Positions 1 to 7,413 of a DNA stretch of 17,497 nucleotides are shown piece after piece. The translations under genes were made by a program, and so were the position numbers. This DNA is from Burkholderiales bacterium (GTDB lineage Bacteria > Pseudomonadota > Gammaproteobacteria > Burkholderiales > Casimicrobiaceae), in assembly GCA_025354075.1 (NCBI GenBank), contig JANXNO010000109.1:1-17497 (forward strand), in the 5' to 3' direction. The notes under the pieces were generated by a model. It saw only the letters and a list, made by a program, of their open reading frames with translations, ran no database searches and was not told the origin of the DNA. Every line of letters starts with the position of its first letter. The first letter of the stretch is position 1.

Positions 1-1
1 C

Positions 2-1033
2 CACCGCCGCATGCCGCACCTGATCCTGCTCGACTGGATGCTACCGGACCAGACCGGGCTGCGCCTGCTGTCAATGATTCGCGCCGATCGGCAGTTCAAT
101 GAGCTGCCGATCATCATGCTGACCGCGAAAAGCATGGAAGAGGATAAGATTGCGGGATTGGATCACGGCGCCGACGATTACGTGACAAAACCGTTTTCAC
201 CGCGCGAACTGACGGCGCGCGTGAATGCGCTGTTGCGCCGAAAGACGCCGGAGCATTCGCAGAGCCTGATGACGGCCGGCGCCGTGCAGCTCGATCCGAT
301 CAGTTGCAGTGTCAGCCTGGACCGGCAAAAGATCGAAATCGGCCATGCCGAGAACGCCGTGTTGCAACAGATTGAGCGCGCGTTCAGCTATCAACGACTG
401 ACCGTGTTGCGAAAAGAAGCGGCGGGATGGCACATCGACGGCAATCTGACCGAGAGCCTCACGCGGATCGCGCTCAGCATGCGCGATCTGGGCATCGCAA
501 CGGGCTGGCGTAACGAACAGCTGCCGGTGATAGACAGCGGTGAGCATGTGCTTGGCACGGTTGAGCGCGCGGCGGTGTATCCGCTGGGATTTCGTTCGCG
601 CGCAGTGCACCTGGTGGGTGAGACCTCAGACGGCCAGTTCTGGGTGCAGCAGCGCGCGTTGAATAAGGCTAATGACCCTGGCAAGTGGGACACCCTGATG
701 GGCGGCATGATCACAGCCGTCGACACTGTGGAGACTGCGCTCGAGCGCGAGACCTGGGAGGAGGCGGGGCTGCGGCTTGATGATCTGTTCGCACTGACTT
801 ATGGCGGAGTGGTGCAGGTGCATCGGCCCACCGCAGACGGCGTCGGCAGCTATGTCAGCGAACGCATAGACTGGTATCGCGCAACCATTCCTGCGGATCG
901 TGTGCCGGTCAATCAGGATGGTGAAGTGGCGCAATTTGCCAAAGTGCCGCGCGAATCGATGATGGCTGGCATCGCCGCCGGAAAGTTCACGCTGGAGGCG
1001 TCGTTGGTGACCGCAGCTGCGCTGGGATATTAA
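2..1033 (+). CDS. PhoB-like response regulator fused to Nudix hydrolase (5' partial)
   Basis: The reading frame is open from the window edge, so the true start lies upstream; the ATG at 11 is inside the receiver domain. The first ~70 residues are the C-terminal two thirds of a PhoB/OmpR-type receiver: the phospho-acceptor Asp in LLDWMLP, then IIMLTAK and the conserved Lys in DDYVTKPFSPREL. The start of the PhoB winged-helix domain follows (LDPISCSVSL, then EIGHAE) and stops abruptly near base 355, before the recognition helix. From there the protein is a Nudix hydrolase: GKWDTLMGGM, then a Nudix box G-x5-D-x7-RETWEEAGL in which the first Glu of the consensus is Asp, and it runs to a normal-looking C-terminus. 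As a Nudix enzyme it would cleave a nucleoside-diphosphate-linked substrate; the substrate is not predictable. The DNA-binding function is probably lost. A GTG at 359 and a TTG at 362 could start the Nudix part separately, but no clear ribosome site precedes them. An assembly chimera is possible. Confidence 0.8.
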   Translation, partial: HRRMPHLILLDWMLPDQTGLRLLSMIRADRQFNELPIIMLTAKSMEEDKIAGLDHGADDYVTKPFSPRELTARVNALLRRKTPEHSQSLMTAGAVQLDPISCSVSLDRQKIEIGHAENAVLQQIERAFSYQRLTVLRKEAAGWHIDGNLTESLTRIALSMRDLGIATGWRNEQLPVIDSGEHVLGTVERAAVYPLGFRSRAVHLVGETSDGQFWVQQRALNKANDPGKWDTLMGGMITAVDTVETALERETWEEAGLRLDDLFALTYGGVVQVHRPTADGVGSYVSERIDWYRATIPADRVPVNQDGEVAQFAKVPRESMMAGIAAGKFTLEASLVTAAALGY

Positions 1034-1044
1034 TTCTCTGTAAA

Positions 1045-1060
1045 CGCGGCCCTGGCCGCG
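1045..1060. terminator. GC-rich hairpin between convergent genes
   Basis: This is a perfect inverted repeat (CGCGGCC, two bases, GGCCGCG) in the 28-bp gap between the stop of the Nudix fusion and the stop of the convergent CHR transporter gene. Its position suits a bidirectional terminator. Neither side has a real T-run, so intrinsic termination is uncertain. Confidence 0.4.
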
Positions 1061-1061
1061 C

Positions 1062-1589
1062 CTACATTCCGAGCACCACGCCGGTGAGCGCGCCCACGCC
1101 AATCATCCACAATGGATGCAACTTGGTGAACATAAATACAAAAAATGCCACTGCCGCCAGCACCCACGCGCGCCAGTCGGGCATGCCGCGGAAGAGCAGC
1201 ATGCAGCCGGCGAACATCAGCCCCACTGTCACCGGGGCCAGCCCGCGCAGCACAATTTCGCGCCACGGATTCGCCTGCAAGCGTGCGAACATTTTGGTCA
1301 CTATGACCATCAACACAAACGGCACAAAACTGATCGCGCCGAGTGCCGTCAACGCACCCGCAATACCGGCAACGTGATAGCCGAACAGTGCGATGTAGAG
1401 AATATTCGGCCCCGGCGCGACCTGCGCCAGTGCGATGTAACCTGCGAACTCGGTGGTTGTCATCAAGCCCCGTGTATCGACGAAAAATCGATGCATGTCC
1501 GGGATTAGCGGAATGGTGCCGCCGATGCACAAAAACGACAGCGACATGTACAGCAGCGCCATATCGACCAGTTGATCGCTGCCTTTCAT
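1062..1589 (-). CDS. CHR-family chromate transporter, second subunit
   Basis: This is a 175-residue hydrophobic inner-membrane protein of the chromate ion transporter (CHR) family, single-domain type. It shows the family signatures SFLCIGGTIPLIPDM near the N-terminus and ALAQVAPGPNILYIALFG near residue 55, and about five or six predicted membrane segments. Short CHR proteins normally work as a pair encoded by adjacent genes, as here, and are thought to export chromate or a related oxyanion by an ion-driven mechanism. The ATG overlaps the stop of the upstream subunit gene as ATGA, which implies translational coupling. The frame stays open further upstream, but that extension overlaps the partner gene and is not credible. 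Chromate is the family name; the real substrate is not shown here. Confidence 0.88.
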   Translation of the reverse strand: MKGSDQLVDMALLYMSLSFLCIGGTIPLIPDMHRFFVDTRGLMTTTEFAGYIALAQVAPGPNILYIALFGYHVAGIAGALTALGAISFVPFVLMVIVTKMFARLQANPWREIVLRGLAPVTVGLMFAGCMLLFRGMPDWRAWVLAAVAFFVFMFTKLHPLWMIGVGALTGVVLGM

Positions 1590-2143
1590 AATTGACCCCG
1601 TTTTGACAGTACCACGCCGACCGCGCCGCACACCAAGAGCACCAGCGCCATGTGCCAGTGCGCGAAGAACGCGAGCGATGCGGACGCCGCGCAGAGCACG
1701 ATGCCGAGCGGGCGCTTCCAGAACGGGCCGCCCATTTTCAGTGACATGAACAGCAGGTAGGCTGTGGCCGCTGCGGCCATGCCGGTCATGCCGGATTTCA
1801 CTTGCGGCAGATGCGCGAACGCGTGATACACCTCGTTGAGCAGCAACAAAATAGTCAGTGGTACGCCAACGATGCCCGCAAACGCTATCAGCGCGCCGAC
1901 AATGCCGTGGTAGCGGGTGCCGATGAACACGGCAAGGTTGACCATGTTCGGCCCCGGCACGGCCTGACAGACGGTGACGATCTCGGTGAAATCGCGCTCG
2001 GACAGCCACTCGCGATCCTCGACCAGAATGCGACGGCCCCATGGCAGCGCGCCGCCAAACGCACTCACCCCGATTTGCAAAAAAGCCAGAAACAGTGCGC
2101 GGCGCGACGGCACAAACGCGGTCGGCGCAGAAGATTCAATCAT
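1586..2143 (-). CDS. CHR-family chromate transporter, first subunit
   Basis: This is a 185-residue CHR-family inner-membrane protein. The N-terminus has the conserved FLQIGVSAFGGALPWGRR stretch (residues about 21-38), followed by LSERDFTEIVTVCQAVPGPNMVNLAVFIG, which are the hallmark motifs of the family. Several hydrophobic helices follow. It is first of a two-gene operon with the 175-residue partner, coupled by an ATGA overlap, so the two probably form a heteromeric exporter. A GGGA sequence lies just upstream of the ATG. The upstream region to about 2400 holds a short inverted repeat and a copy of the 84-bp palindromic element; no clear promoter was recognised there. Confidence 0.9.
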   Translation of the reverse strand: MIESSAPTAFVPSRRALFLAFLQIGVSAFGGALPWGRRILVEDREWLSERDFTEIVTVCQAVPGPNMVNLAVFIGTRYHGIVGALIAFAGIVGVPLTILLLLNEVYHAFAHLPQVKSGMTGMAAAATAYLLFMSLKMGGPFWKRPLGIVLCAASASLAFFAHWHMALVLLVCGAVGVVLSKRGQL

Positions 2144-2162
2144 GTCCCGATGCTAGCGCGCG

Positions 2163-2209
2163 GTGCCTGTCGGTGAGCTTCCGGGTGCCGTTAGCGCGGA
2201 GTCAGGCAC
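2163..2209. repeat. Short inverted repeat GTGCCTG/CAGGCAC upstream of CHR genes
   Basis: GTGCCTG at 2163-2169 is the reverse complement of CAGGCAC at 2203-2209, with a 33-nt spacer, about 20 bp upstream of the CHR operon start. The 14-mer CGGTGCCTGTCGGT at 2161-2174 recurs at 14548-14561 in another intergenic region, so it may be part of a dispersed repeat. The function is unknown. Confidence 0.35.
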
Positions 2210-2242
2210 GGCAGTGAAAACACAACAACTTTTTACCAAAAT

Positions 2243-2325
2243 GCTTATTAAATATGGGCCTGGTACTATATTTCGCTGTATATCGACTATTAGCTAAATG
2301 TGCAGTTAACCCCTACAAAATGGGG
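2243..2325. repeat. 84-bp palindromic element, copy A
   Basis: Left arm GCTTATTAAATATGGGC (2243-2259), a TCGAC core at 2283-2287, and right arm CCCCTACAAAATGGGG (2310-2325). The core lies 40 bp from the left-arm start and 27 bp from the right-arm start, exactly as in the copy at 5751-5834. The left arm is degenerate. The copy lies between the terminator of the accessory module and the CHR operon. Confidence 0.6.
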
Positions 2326-2348
2326 ATTACAGAGAAATGCTGTTACAG

Positions 2349-2390
2349 AAAAAGGCGAATCCAGCCAGGCAATAGTCTGGCTGGATTCGC
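2349..2390 (-). terminator. Rho-independent terminator of the accessory module
   Basis: A perfect 14-bp inverted repeat (GCGAATCCAGCCAG at 2355-2368 and its complement at 2377-2390) has an 8-nt loop. On the minus strand the hairpin is followed at once by a T-run (2353-2349). It lies about 18 bp after the stop of the DUF5666-like gene and ends minus-strand transcription before the CHR operon. It is the clearest intrinsic terminator in the window. Confidence 0.9.
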
Positions 2391-2407
2391 GCACAGGCTG
2401 CATCGCG

Positions 2408-3904
2408 TTAGTGTTTGAATTGAACGCGGGTGGCATGCACGATGCCCCCGGACAGCGTACCTTTGACTTCAACTGTCACGCCGTTCTTCAGATCAGCCGC
2501 GCTGCCGTCTCTGAACTCGGCAGCCGACGCGTCGATGGTGACGCCTGACACTTTGAACGACGCCACGCTGACAAATCCGCTCACCGCGCCGGTCGCTTCA
2601 AACGACGCGTCTGCGCTCGGCGGTGGCGTCTGAATCGGCGGCACGTCAGTCGTACTCTTGATCTCTACCCGGCTGGCGACAATGACTCCCGCGACGACGG
2701 TGCCGTGTACCTCAACGGTGGCCCCGTTAACAAGGTTCAAAGCATTGCCATCATCGATCACGGCCCTGCTCGCGTCTACTTTTTGATTGGCTACCGAAAA
2801 GCTGGCGATGCTCACGAAGTTGCTGATTACGCCCTTGATCTCGGCCTCGCCCATCGCAGTATTGCTGACGCTCTCCGGTGCTACGTCTTCAAGATGCACC
2901 AGGCTCGCCATGAACACGCCGTTCAGAAACGCGCCGTGCACTTCAACCGCAGCACCCACGATCAATTGTGCGAGCGTGCCACCCGTCACCATCGCCGCGC
3001 TCACGTCCACCGCGCTGCCGTTCACGAACACGGTGCCTGCGCTGCCAACAGCAGTCACAAAGCCCTTGATTTCATCGCCCGCCAGCGCGGTGCTGACCGG
3101 CAGTTTTACTTCGGTCGCGCGCAGTACGCCGTTGACCAAAACGCCTTCAACCGTAACGGCCAGACCGTTGGCCAGGGCAAGCGGTGCGCCATGTTCAAAG
3201 CGGGCGTTGCTGGCGTCGACACGTTGCGTGCCCACGGTAAAACTGGCGATGGAAATGAACGCGCTGACGGTGCCGGACAGCGTCAAGTCTTCACCCGAGG
3301 GACGCGGTGTTCCTGCCGATTTTTCGATGGAAGCGTCGGTGCTGATACCGGTCGAGCAGAACGCGACGGCGTCGTCAGAAAACCCGGTGTTGACCATCGT
3401 GGCATGCAGTGCCAGCTCGTTGCTGTAGCGGTGGTTTCCGTCGGGACGATTGTTGAACGCACGAAAGATTGCCTTTTGCCCGAGCTCACAGCGGTTGTTC
3501 ACCGGTGCCAGCGCGAAAAACGCGGTGCCTTCGTCAACAAATCCGCCACCGGACGCAGTGGCGGGCAACGCACGCAACGACGCGATATCCGAAGACTTTG
3601 ACGTGAATACGTGCGAGGCCAATGCCCGGCTGAAGAAGCGGGCGACGGCTACGGCGTCCGCGGGTCGCCCGCTATTGCTAGCCGACCACGCGGCAAAGCT
3701 GCGGCCGGTGGCTGCGAACACGCTGTTGGCCGGTGCCGCAGCCAGCAACTGTTGGTCCGCCACGTTGCCGGTCATGAAGTAGTGGCCGGTCGACTTGTGA
3801 AAATATTCGACCACGGTGATGTCGGGCGGGGACGCCCAGACGGGCATGAGCGCGGCTGCCGCAACGGCGGCAGACACAGCTTGAAAGGTAGTTTGAATAC
3901 GCAT
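2408..3904 (-). CDS. Exported protein with DUF5648-like N-terminus and four DUF5666-like repeats
   Basis: This is a 498-residue exported protein. A signal peptide covers about residues 1-24 (cleavage near PVWA/SPP). Residues ~28-165 resemble the DUF5648-type domain: TVVEYFHKSTGHYFMTG, FAATGRSFAAW, VARFFSR, SHVFTSKSSD and FRAFNNRPDGNHRYSN. Such domains are common on proteobacterial secreted proteins and their role is unknown. The rest is four ~60-residue beta-rich repeats matching the DUF5666 pattern, each with a form of 'V.VEV.G.L..G...A..V' at its end and SxxSF plus VDAS earlier; the last ends at the C-terminus. A short linker with PPIQTPPPSAD precedes repeat four. The ATG at 3904 was chosen because GGAG lies just upstream and a signal peptide starts there; the frame upstream encodes an implausible His-Ile repeat. 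It is the last gene before the terminator at 2349. No copy of the shared promoter motif was found in front of it, so it may be read through from the gene upstream. Confidence 0.82.
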   Translation of the reverse strand: MRIQTTFQAVSAAVAAAALMPVWASPPDITVVEYFHKSTGHYFMTGNVADQQLLAAAPANSVFAATGRSFAAWSASNSGRPADAVAVARFFSRALASHVFTSKSSDIASLRALPATASGGGFVDEGTAFFALAPVNNRCELGQKAIFRAFNNRPDGNHRYSNELALHATMVNTGFSDDAVAFCSTGISTDASIEKSAGTPRPSGEDLTLSGTVSAFISIASFTVGTQRVDASNARFEHGAPLALANGLAVTVEGVLVNGVLRATEVKLPVSTALAGDEIKGFVTAVGSAGTVFVNGSAVDVSAAMVTGGTLAQLIVGAAVEVHGAFLNGVFMASLVHLEDVAPESVSNTAMGEAEIKGVISNFVSIASFSVANQKVDASRAVIDDGNALNLVNGATVEVHGTVVAGVIVASRVEIKSTTDVPPIQTPPPSADASFEATGAVSGFVSVASFKVSGVTIDASAAEFRDGSAADLKNGVTVEVKGTLSGGIVHATRVQFKH

Positions 3905-3958
3905 GGGAGCTCCGTAATGTTTGATGAATGAGGGAGATATGGTTGTGGCAAAGGGAAC

Positions 3959-3982
3959 GTGAATGTGAATGTGAATGTGAAC
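3959..3982. repeat. Hexanucleotide tandem repeat (GTGAAT)
   Basis: There are three perfect GTGAAT units and one GTGAAC, preceded by a diverged GGGAAC, in the 142-bp gap upstream of the DUF5666-like gene. Four units is few for slippage. It could affect spacing between a promoter and the gene, but no promoter was recognised here. Confidence 0.55.
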
Positions 3983-4046
3983 GCGCCCCCGATGTGCCGC
4001 TACGCTGTTGCGCGCGGACACCGGGGCATGCAGCCATCCGAAACCG

Positions 4047-5585
4047 TTACTTGTTGAAGCTCGCCTTGGTGGACAGGCTGCCACTGACCGTCACCGCACA
4101 GGTCGTTGCCGTGCCGACGCAGACACCTGACCAACCGGCGAACGTCTTGCCTGCAGGAGGTGTTGCGGTCAGCGTGACGACGGTGCCCGCCGCAACCGTT
4201 GCAGTGCAGGCAGTGCCGCAGTTGATGCCGCCGACGTTGCTGGTCACCGTGCCAGAGTTGCTGACATTGACTTTGAGTGTGCTGCCACTGCCTGTGCTGC
4301 CGCCGCCGGTGCCACCGCCGCCGGAGCTTTGAGCGGTGAACACTGCGCCGACCGCACTGACGCCGTTTACCGTGACGGTGCAGCCAGCCGTGCCTGTGCA
4401 TGCGCCAGTCCAGCCCGCAAAGGTGCTGCCACTATTGGCCCTGGCGGTGAGTGCAATCGCGGTGCCTGCGGCGTACGGCGACACACATTTGCTGCCGCAT
4501 GCGATGCGCTTGTCCGCCGAGTCCACGTTGCCGCTGCCAGTGCCCGATTTGGTGACGTTGATGAAGTCGCCCTGTACATTGACCGCAGTCATGTTCGCGC
4601 TGATGAAGTCGCCAACCTCGCCCGCACTCGCCACTTTGCACAAAATGTCTGCACACAGTGCCTCGTTGGTGACCGGGTCGACCACTCCGGTATAGGCATA
4701 CATCTCGTAGCGGCGAACCACCGAACGTGTGGTGGCCTTGAGCGTGCTGCCACCCTGATGGCGACCGCGATTGCGTCCGCCTGCACCGCTGGTTGGCGGA
4801 TCGGCCTGAATCAACTGCCAGTCCGTTTCGAGCAACGTCGCATCCATCGGCACCACCAGCGGATTGTCGGTGAGCAACTCGTCGAGCGCCACCTCCCGCG
4901 GCAGTTGGCGCACGAACACTTTCATCCACTGCGCATTGCCAAAACGATCCGGCGCTTCGGGCGGCTCGGGTGCTTCAACGACGTCAACAATCACCGGCTC
5001 TGCGTTGGCCAGGACCGCAGGCTGAATGTAGTACGTGGGCATGGCGATTGCCATCGGCGGATCATGCGGAATGTTGACGCCGGGACGTGCCGGATCGGCC
5101 ACCAGCCAGCGCGCGGTGATGTTGGTGGTGAGCGCGTTGTAATGCACGCCGAAATGCTCGCAGCCCGCGTTAGCGTAGGTCGCGACGTTCCACTGATAGC
5201 AGGTGCCGCCAAACGGTGTTCCCGGCGGATGGGCGACGGTTTTATTCAGTGAGCAGTCAAGGCTTTCGTGACGAACGCGCAGCCCCGACACGGTGCCGGT
5301 GGTGTAGGGCGTCACCGTTGCCGGGCCATAGCGCTGGCTGCTGAAGGTGCCAACGACCGTAGTCGACGCCACACCCTCCATCTCAACCTCGAAACCACAG
5401 GCATCTTCGCCGGTGTTGTTGACCACGTCAAAGTTGCCGAGCGAACCGTAAATGGTGGCCGTTTGCGCGAACGCGTTTAGCGCCGCGCTGGCGGCGATGA
5501 GGATGGCAAAACGGGCCAATGCGAGCGCACGTGGCTTCGCGTGGTGCGTTGGCCGTGTTGTGCTGATGGGGGTGGGTGATTCCAA
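4047..5585 (-). CDS. Exported protein with two C-terminal InlB-type B-repeats
   Basis: This is a 512-residue exported protein. The start is TTG: the sequence AGGAGA lies 5 bases upstream and no ATG is available until far inside the protein. A signal peptide covers about residues 1-40 (basic n-region, ARFAILIAASAALNAFA/Q). Residues ~41-345 are a cysteine-containing domain I do not recognise (for example NNTGEDACGFEVEM and GTCYQWNVATYANAGCEHFGVHY). Two bacterial B-repeats of the divergent InlB type follow at ~350-425 and ~440-512, each with paired cysteines and FAGWTGAC or FAGWSGVC, joined by a Gly/Ser linker (GGGGTGGGSTGSGS). Such repeats are usually on cell-surface or secreted proteins. A copy of the shared ECF-type promoter lies 73 bp upstream of the start, which places the gene in the proposed sigma regulon. 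A binding or surface role is an inference. Confidence 0.85.
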   Translation of the reverse strand: MESPTPISTTRPTHHAKPRALALARFAILIAASAALNAFAQTATIYGSLGNFDVVNNTGEDACGFEVEMEGVASTTVVGTFSSQRYGPATVTPYTTGTVSGLRVRHESLDCSLNKTVAHPPGTPFGGTCYQWNVATYANAGCEHFGVHYNALTTNITARWLVADPARPGVNIPHDPPMAIAMPTYYIQPAVLANAEPVIVDVVEAPEPPEAPDRFGNAQWMKVFVRQLPREVALDELLTDNPLVVPMDATLLETDWQLIQADPPTSGAGGRNRGRHQGGSTLKATTRSVVRRYEMYAYTGVVDPVTNEALCADILCKVASAGEVGDFISANMTAVNVQGDFINVTKSGTGSGNVDSADKRIACGSKCVSPYAAGTAIALTARANSGSTFAGWTGACTGTAGCTVTVNGVSAVGAVFTAQSSGGGGTGGGSTGSGSTLKVNVSNSGTVTSNVGGINCGTACTATVAAGTVVTLTATPPAGKTFAGWSGVCVGTATTCAVTVSGSLSTKASFNK

Positions 5586-5658
5586 AGCGGTCTCCTGTCA
5601 GATGGGAATGTCGACGGTCGCCTTCCAACGGCTGCGCGTGGAGTGAACGACATGACGG

Positions 5659-5688
5659 ACAGAGCAGGAGCGAATGCAAAAAATACAT
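5659..5688 (-). promoter_or_regulatory. ECF-type promoter motif, copy 1 (InlB-repeat gene)
   Basis: On the minus strand this reads ATGTATTTT (5688-5680), a 15-nt spacer, CTCTGT (5664-5659), ending 73 nt before the TTG start at 5585. The same two boxes with the same spacing recur at 7414-7443 and 10914-10943. The palindrome TGTCATGACA (5689-5698) abuts the upstream box in this copy only. The match to a -35/-10 pair of an ECF sigma factor is inferred from spacing and position. Confidence 0.65.
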
Positions 5689-5750
5689 TGTCATGACACT
5701 TTGATTCAGCGCGTTCAACGCGCGAGTCACTATCAGCTTAATGCTGAAAA

Positions 5751-5834
5751 GCCCATTCAACATGGGCATGATCGCCAGTTTATGTGATTATCGACAGTAG
5801 CCGAATAATGGCGTTATGCCCATATTGAATGGGC
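5751..5834. repeat. 84-bp palindromic element, copy C (best preserved)
   Basis: Left arm GCCCATTCAACATGGGC (5751-5767), right arm GCCCATATTGAATGGGC (5818-5834), TCGAC core at 5791-5795. Each arm is itself a short hairpin, and the two arms plus CGCCA/TGGCG pair with each other over about 28 bp. As RNA from the minus strand the only mismatch between the arms becomes a G-U pair, and a T4 tract (5750-5747) follows. It lies about 75 bp after the subtilase stop, so it could also serve as that gene's terminator. The rest of the 5586-5907 gap holds the promoter at 5659-5688 and nothing else recognised. Confidence 0.75.
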
Positions 5835-5907
5835 ATTTTGCGCTAAAGCTGTAGACGATTTTCGGCAGCTATGCGGCGTCGCCACGATGGAATGTCGGCT
5901 GCTCGCG

Positions 5908-7386
5908 CTACGGCAACGTCATCGCGCAGACACGCACAAGGTAGGCGCGAATAGCCGTCCAGTCGCTGCGGGGTGAGCCGGACACGGCAGCGCTGCTCAC
6001 GGCAGTGCCAGTCATGCCCATCATCGCGCGCATCAGCATCAGGCCGTCGGTGGTGGGCAGCACGAGGCCGTCGCCATCAATGTCCATCTGGCAGGTCTCA
6101 ACCAGCGCCGCTGCATCGACCTGACCGATGCCGGTTGTGCCTCCGCCAAACTTTTGCAGCGGCGTGGCCATATCCTGCAACCGGCGCACCACGTCGCGCG
6201 GCGCGAGATCTTTCTGCACGCTGCGTAACAACGCAGCCGCGCCAGACACGAGCGGCGCGGCCATGGACGTGCCGCTCCACGTGGCATATCCACCGGGCAC
6301 GGCACTCATCGGGATGGTGCTGGTAATGCCTTCACCCGGTCCCGCGATTTGCACCCACGATCCAAAATTTGAAAAGCTTGTGAGGTGCTTGCTATCGTTG
6401 CTCGCGCCCACCGCGATCAGGCCCTTCACGCGTTCTCTGGCGGGATATTCATCCACTGAACTGCTGCCGTCATTGCCGGCCGCGGCCACAACCACCGGGC
6501 CCAGGGAGGTCGCGCAGCGCGTCAGGTCAACCGCGTAACTGCTGTCCGAAAAATCGAGCTCTGGGTCGGTGCTGTCGGGGGCCTCGCACTGGAAGAGTTT
6601 GGTAATTGACTCGAGAATCCGGGTGCGCGTTGCCGTGCCCAAGCTCATGTTGATCACGTCTGCGCCGTCGGTAATCGCCCGATCCAGGGCCTCGGCCAAC
6701 ACCCACGCGTTACCCTCGCCATTGGGATCGAGTACCCGATACGGGATGATCTTTGCACTCGGTGCCACCAACGCGATCAAACCAGCAACGTGGGTGCCGT
6801 GGCCGAAGGCAATACCCGCGGTTGAGCAGGGCGTGGGCGTGCACAGCACTTCGGTCGGATCGCTATCGCCATCAACAAAGTCATAGCCCGGCAGCAGTTT
6901 GCCCGCGAATGCTGGATGTGTGGGGTCAATGCCTGTATCAAGCACGGCTACCTTGATGCCCGCGCCTTTGCTGAACAAATGGGCTTCACGCAGACGCATC
7001 GCAGTCGGTGCCCATTGGGCGGCATAGGCGGAGGGGGTGCCGACGGCCCAGACCTGATTCTTGCGTGCCTCGGGGCTTTGGTGTGTCGTGTTGGGTTCCG
7101 CGAGGAGCACATCGGCATTGGCGCGCAGTGCAACGACGACGGAGTCCACATTGTTGCTAGCCGGAAGTTTGAACCTGTAGATGGGGCGCGATCCGAACTG
7201 TGTGCTGACCGCTCCGGGATACGGTGCGAGAACAGATGGCAACGCGGCGACGCTCTTAAGCTTCACGAGAACTTCGCCCGCGACGGTGTCAGCCGCGTGC
7301 GAAAGCGGCACCAATGCCAGCGTAAGCCCTGCAATTGCGGCGCGCAGCAGAAATTGAAAAACGCTTACTGAAGAAAAGGCAGACAT
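5908..7386 (-). CDS. Secreted subtilisin-like serine protease (S8) with dockerin-like C-terminus
   Basis: This is a 492-residue extracellular or periplasmic endopeptidase of the subtilase family. A signal peptide covers about 1-31 (LLRAAIAGLTLALVPLSHA/AD). Residues ~35-105 look like an I9-type propeptide. The catalytic triad is complete: Asp150 in VAVLDTGID, His196 in FGHGTHVAG, Ser374 in SGTSMAAP, with oxyanion Asn305 in AAAGNDG. Residues ~432-490 form a tail starting CQMDIDGDG and TTDGLMLMRAMMG, like the calcium-binding dockerin-type tails on betaproteobacterial secreted proteins. The ATG at 7386 was chosen because the upstream in-frame GTG (7455) and ATG (7443) lie inside or before the shared promoter motif, and the signal peptide fits. 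No good ribosome site precedes it. It follows the CHAT gene by 87 bp and has its own promoter copy. Confidence 0.92.
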   Translation of the reverse strand: MSAFSSVSVFQFLLRAAIAGLTLALVPLSHAADTVAGEVLVKLKSVAALPSVLAPYPGAVSTQFGSRPIYRFKLPASNNVDSVVVALRANADVLLAEPNTTHQSPEARKNQVWAVGTPSAYAAQWAPTAMRLREAHLFSKGAGIKVAVLDTGIDPTHPAFAGKLLPGYDFVDGDSDPTEVLCTPTPCSTAGIAFGHGTHVAGLIALVAPSAKIIPYRVLDPNGEGNAWVLAEALDRAITDGADVINMSLGTATRTRILESITKLFQCEAPDSTDPELDFSDSSYAVDLTRCATSLGPVVVAAAGNDGSSSVDEYPARERVKGLIAVGASNDSKHLTSFSNFGSWVQIAGPGEGITSTIPMSAVPGGYATWSGTSMAAPLVSGAAALLRSVQKDLAPRDVVRRLQDMATPLQKFGGGTTGIGQVDAAALVETCQMDIDGDGLVLPTTDGLMLMRAMMGMTGTAVSSAAVSGSPRSDWTAIRAYLVRVCAMTLP

Positions 7387-7413
7387 TCGAATCACGGTTG
7401 AGCGTATTTGCCT

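Noticed and set aside
1590..2042. N-terminal extension of the second CHR subunit
   Set aside because: It overlaps the first subunit gene and is Arg/His-rich; the ATG at 1589 with ATGA coupling is far better.
2329..2356. A fourth possible promoter motif (TTTT-N15-CTCTGT on the minus strand) upstream of the CHR operon
   Set aside because: The TGTA part of the upstream box is missing, the T-run belongs to the terminator at 2349, and the site is about 186 bp from the CHR start.
2705..3601. Long plus-strand open frame (298 codons) opposite the DUF5666-like gene
   Set aside because: It is antisense to a clear exported repeat protein, has no recognisable domain, and its composition (Arg/His/Ala-rich) is that of a GC-rich shadow frame.
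4329..5252. Long plus-strand open frame (307 codons) opposite the InlB-repeat gene
   Set aside because: It is antisense to a supported gene, shows Cys/Arg/His-rich composition and no domain.
5428..5769. Open frame of 113 codons running through promoter copy 1 and part of element C on the minus strand
   Set aside because: It covers regulatory and palindromic sequence, overlaps the start of the InlB-repeat gene in another frame, and matches no family.
5751..5834. Integron attC site
   Set aside because: The size and palindromic shape fit, but the GTTRRRY/RYYYAAC core sites are not seen at the arm ends and no integrase gene is present.
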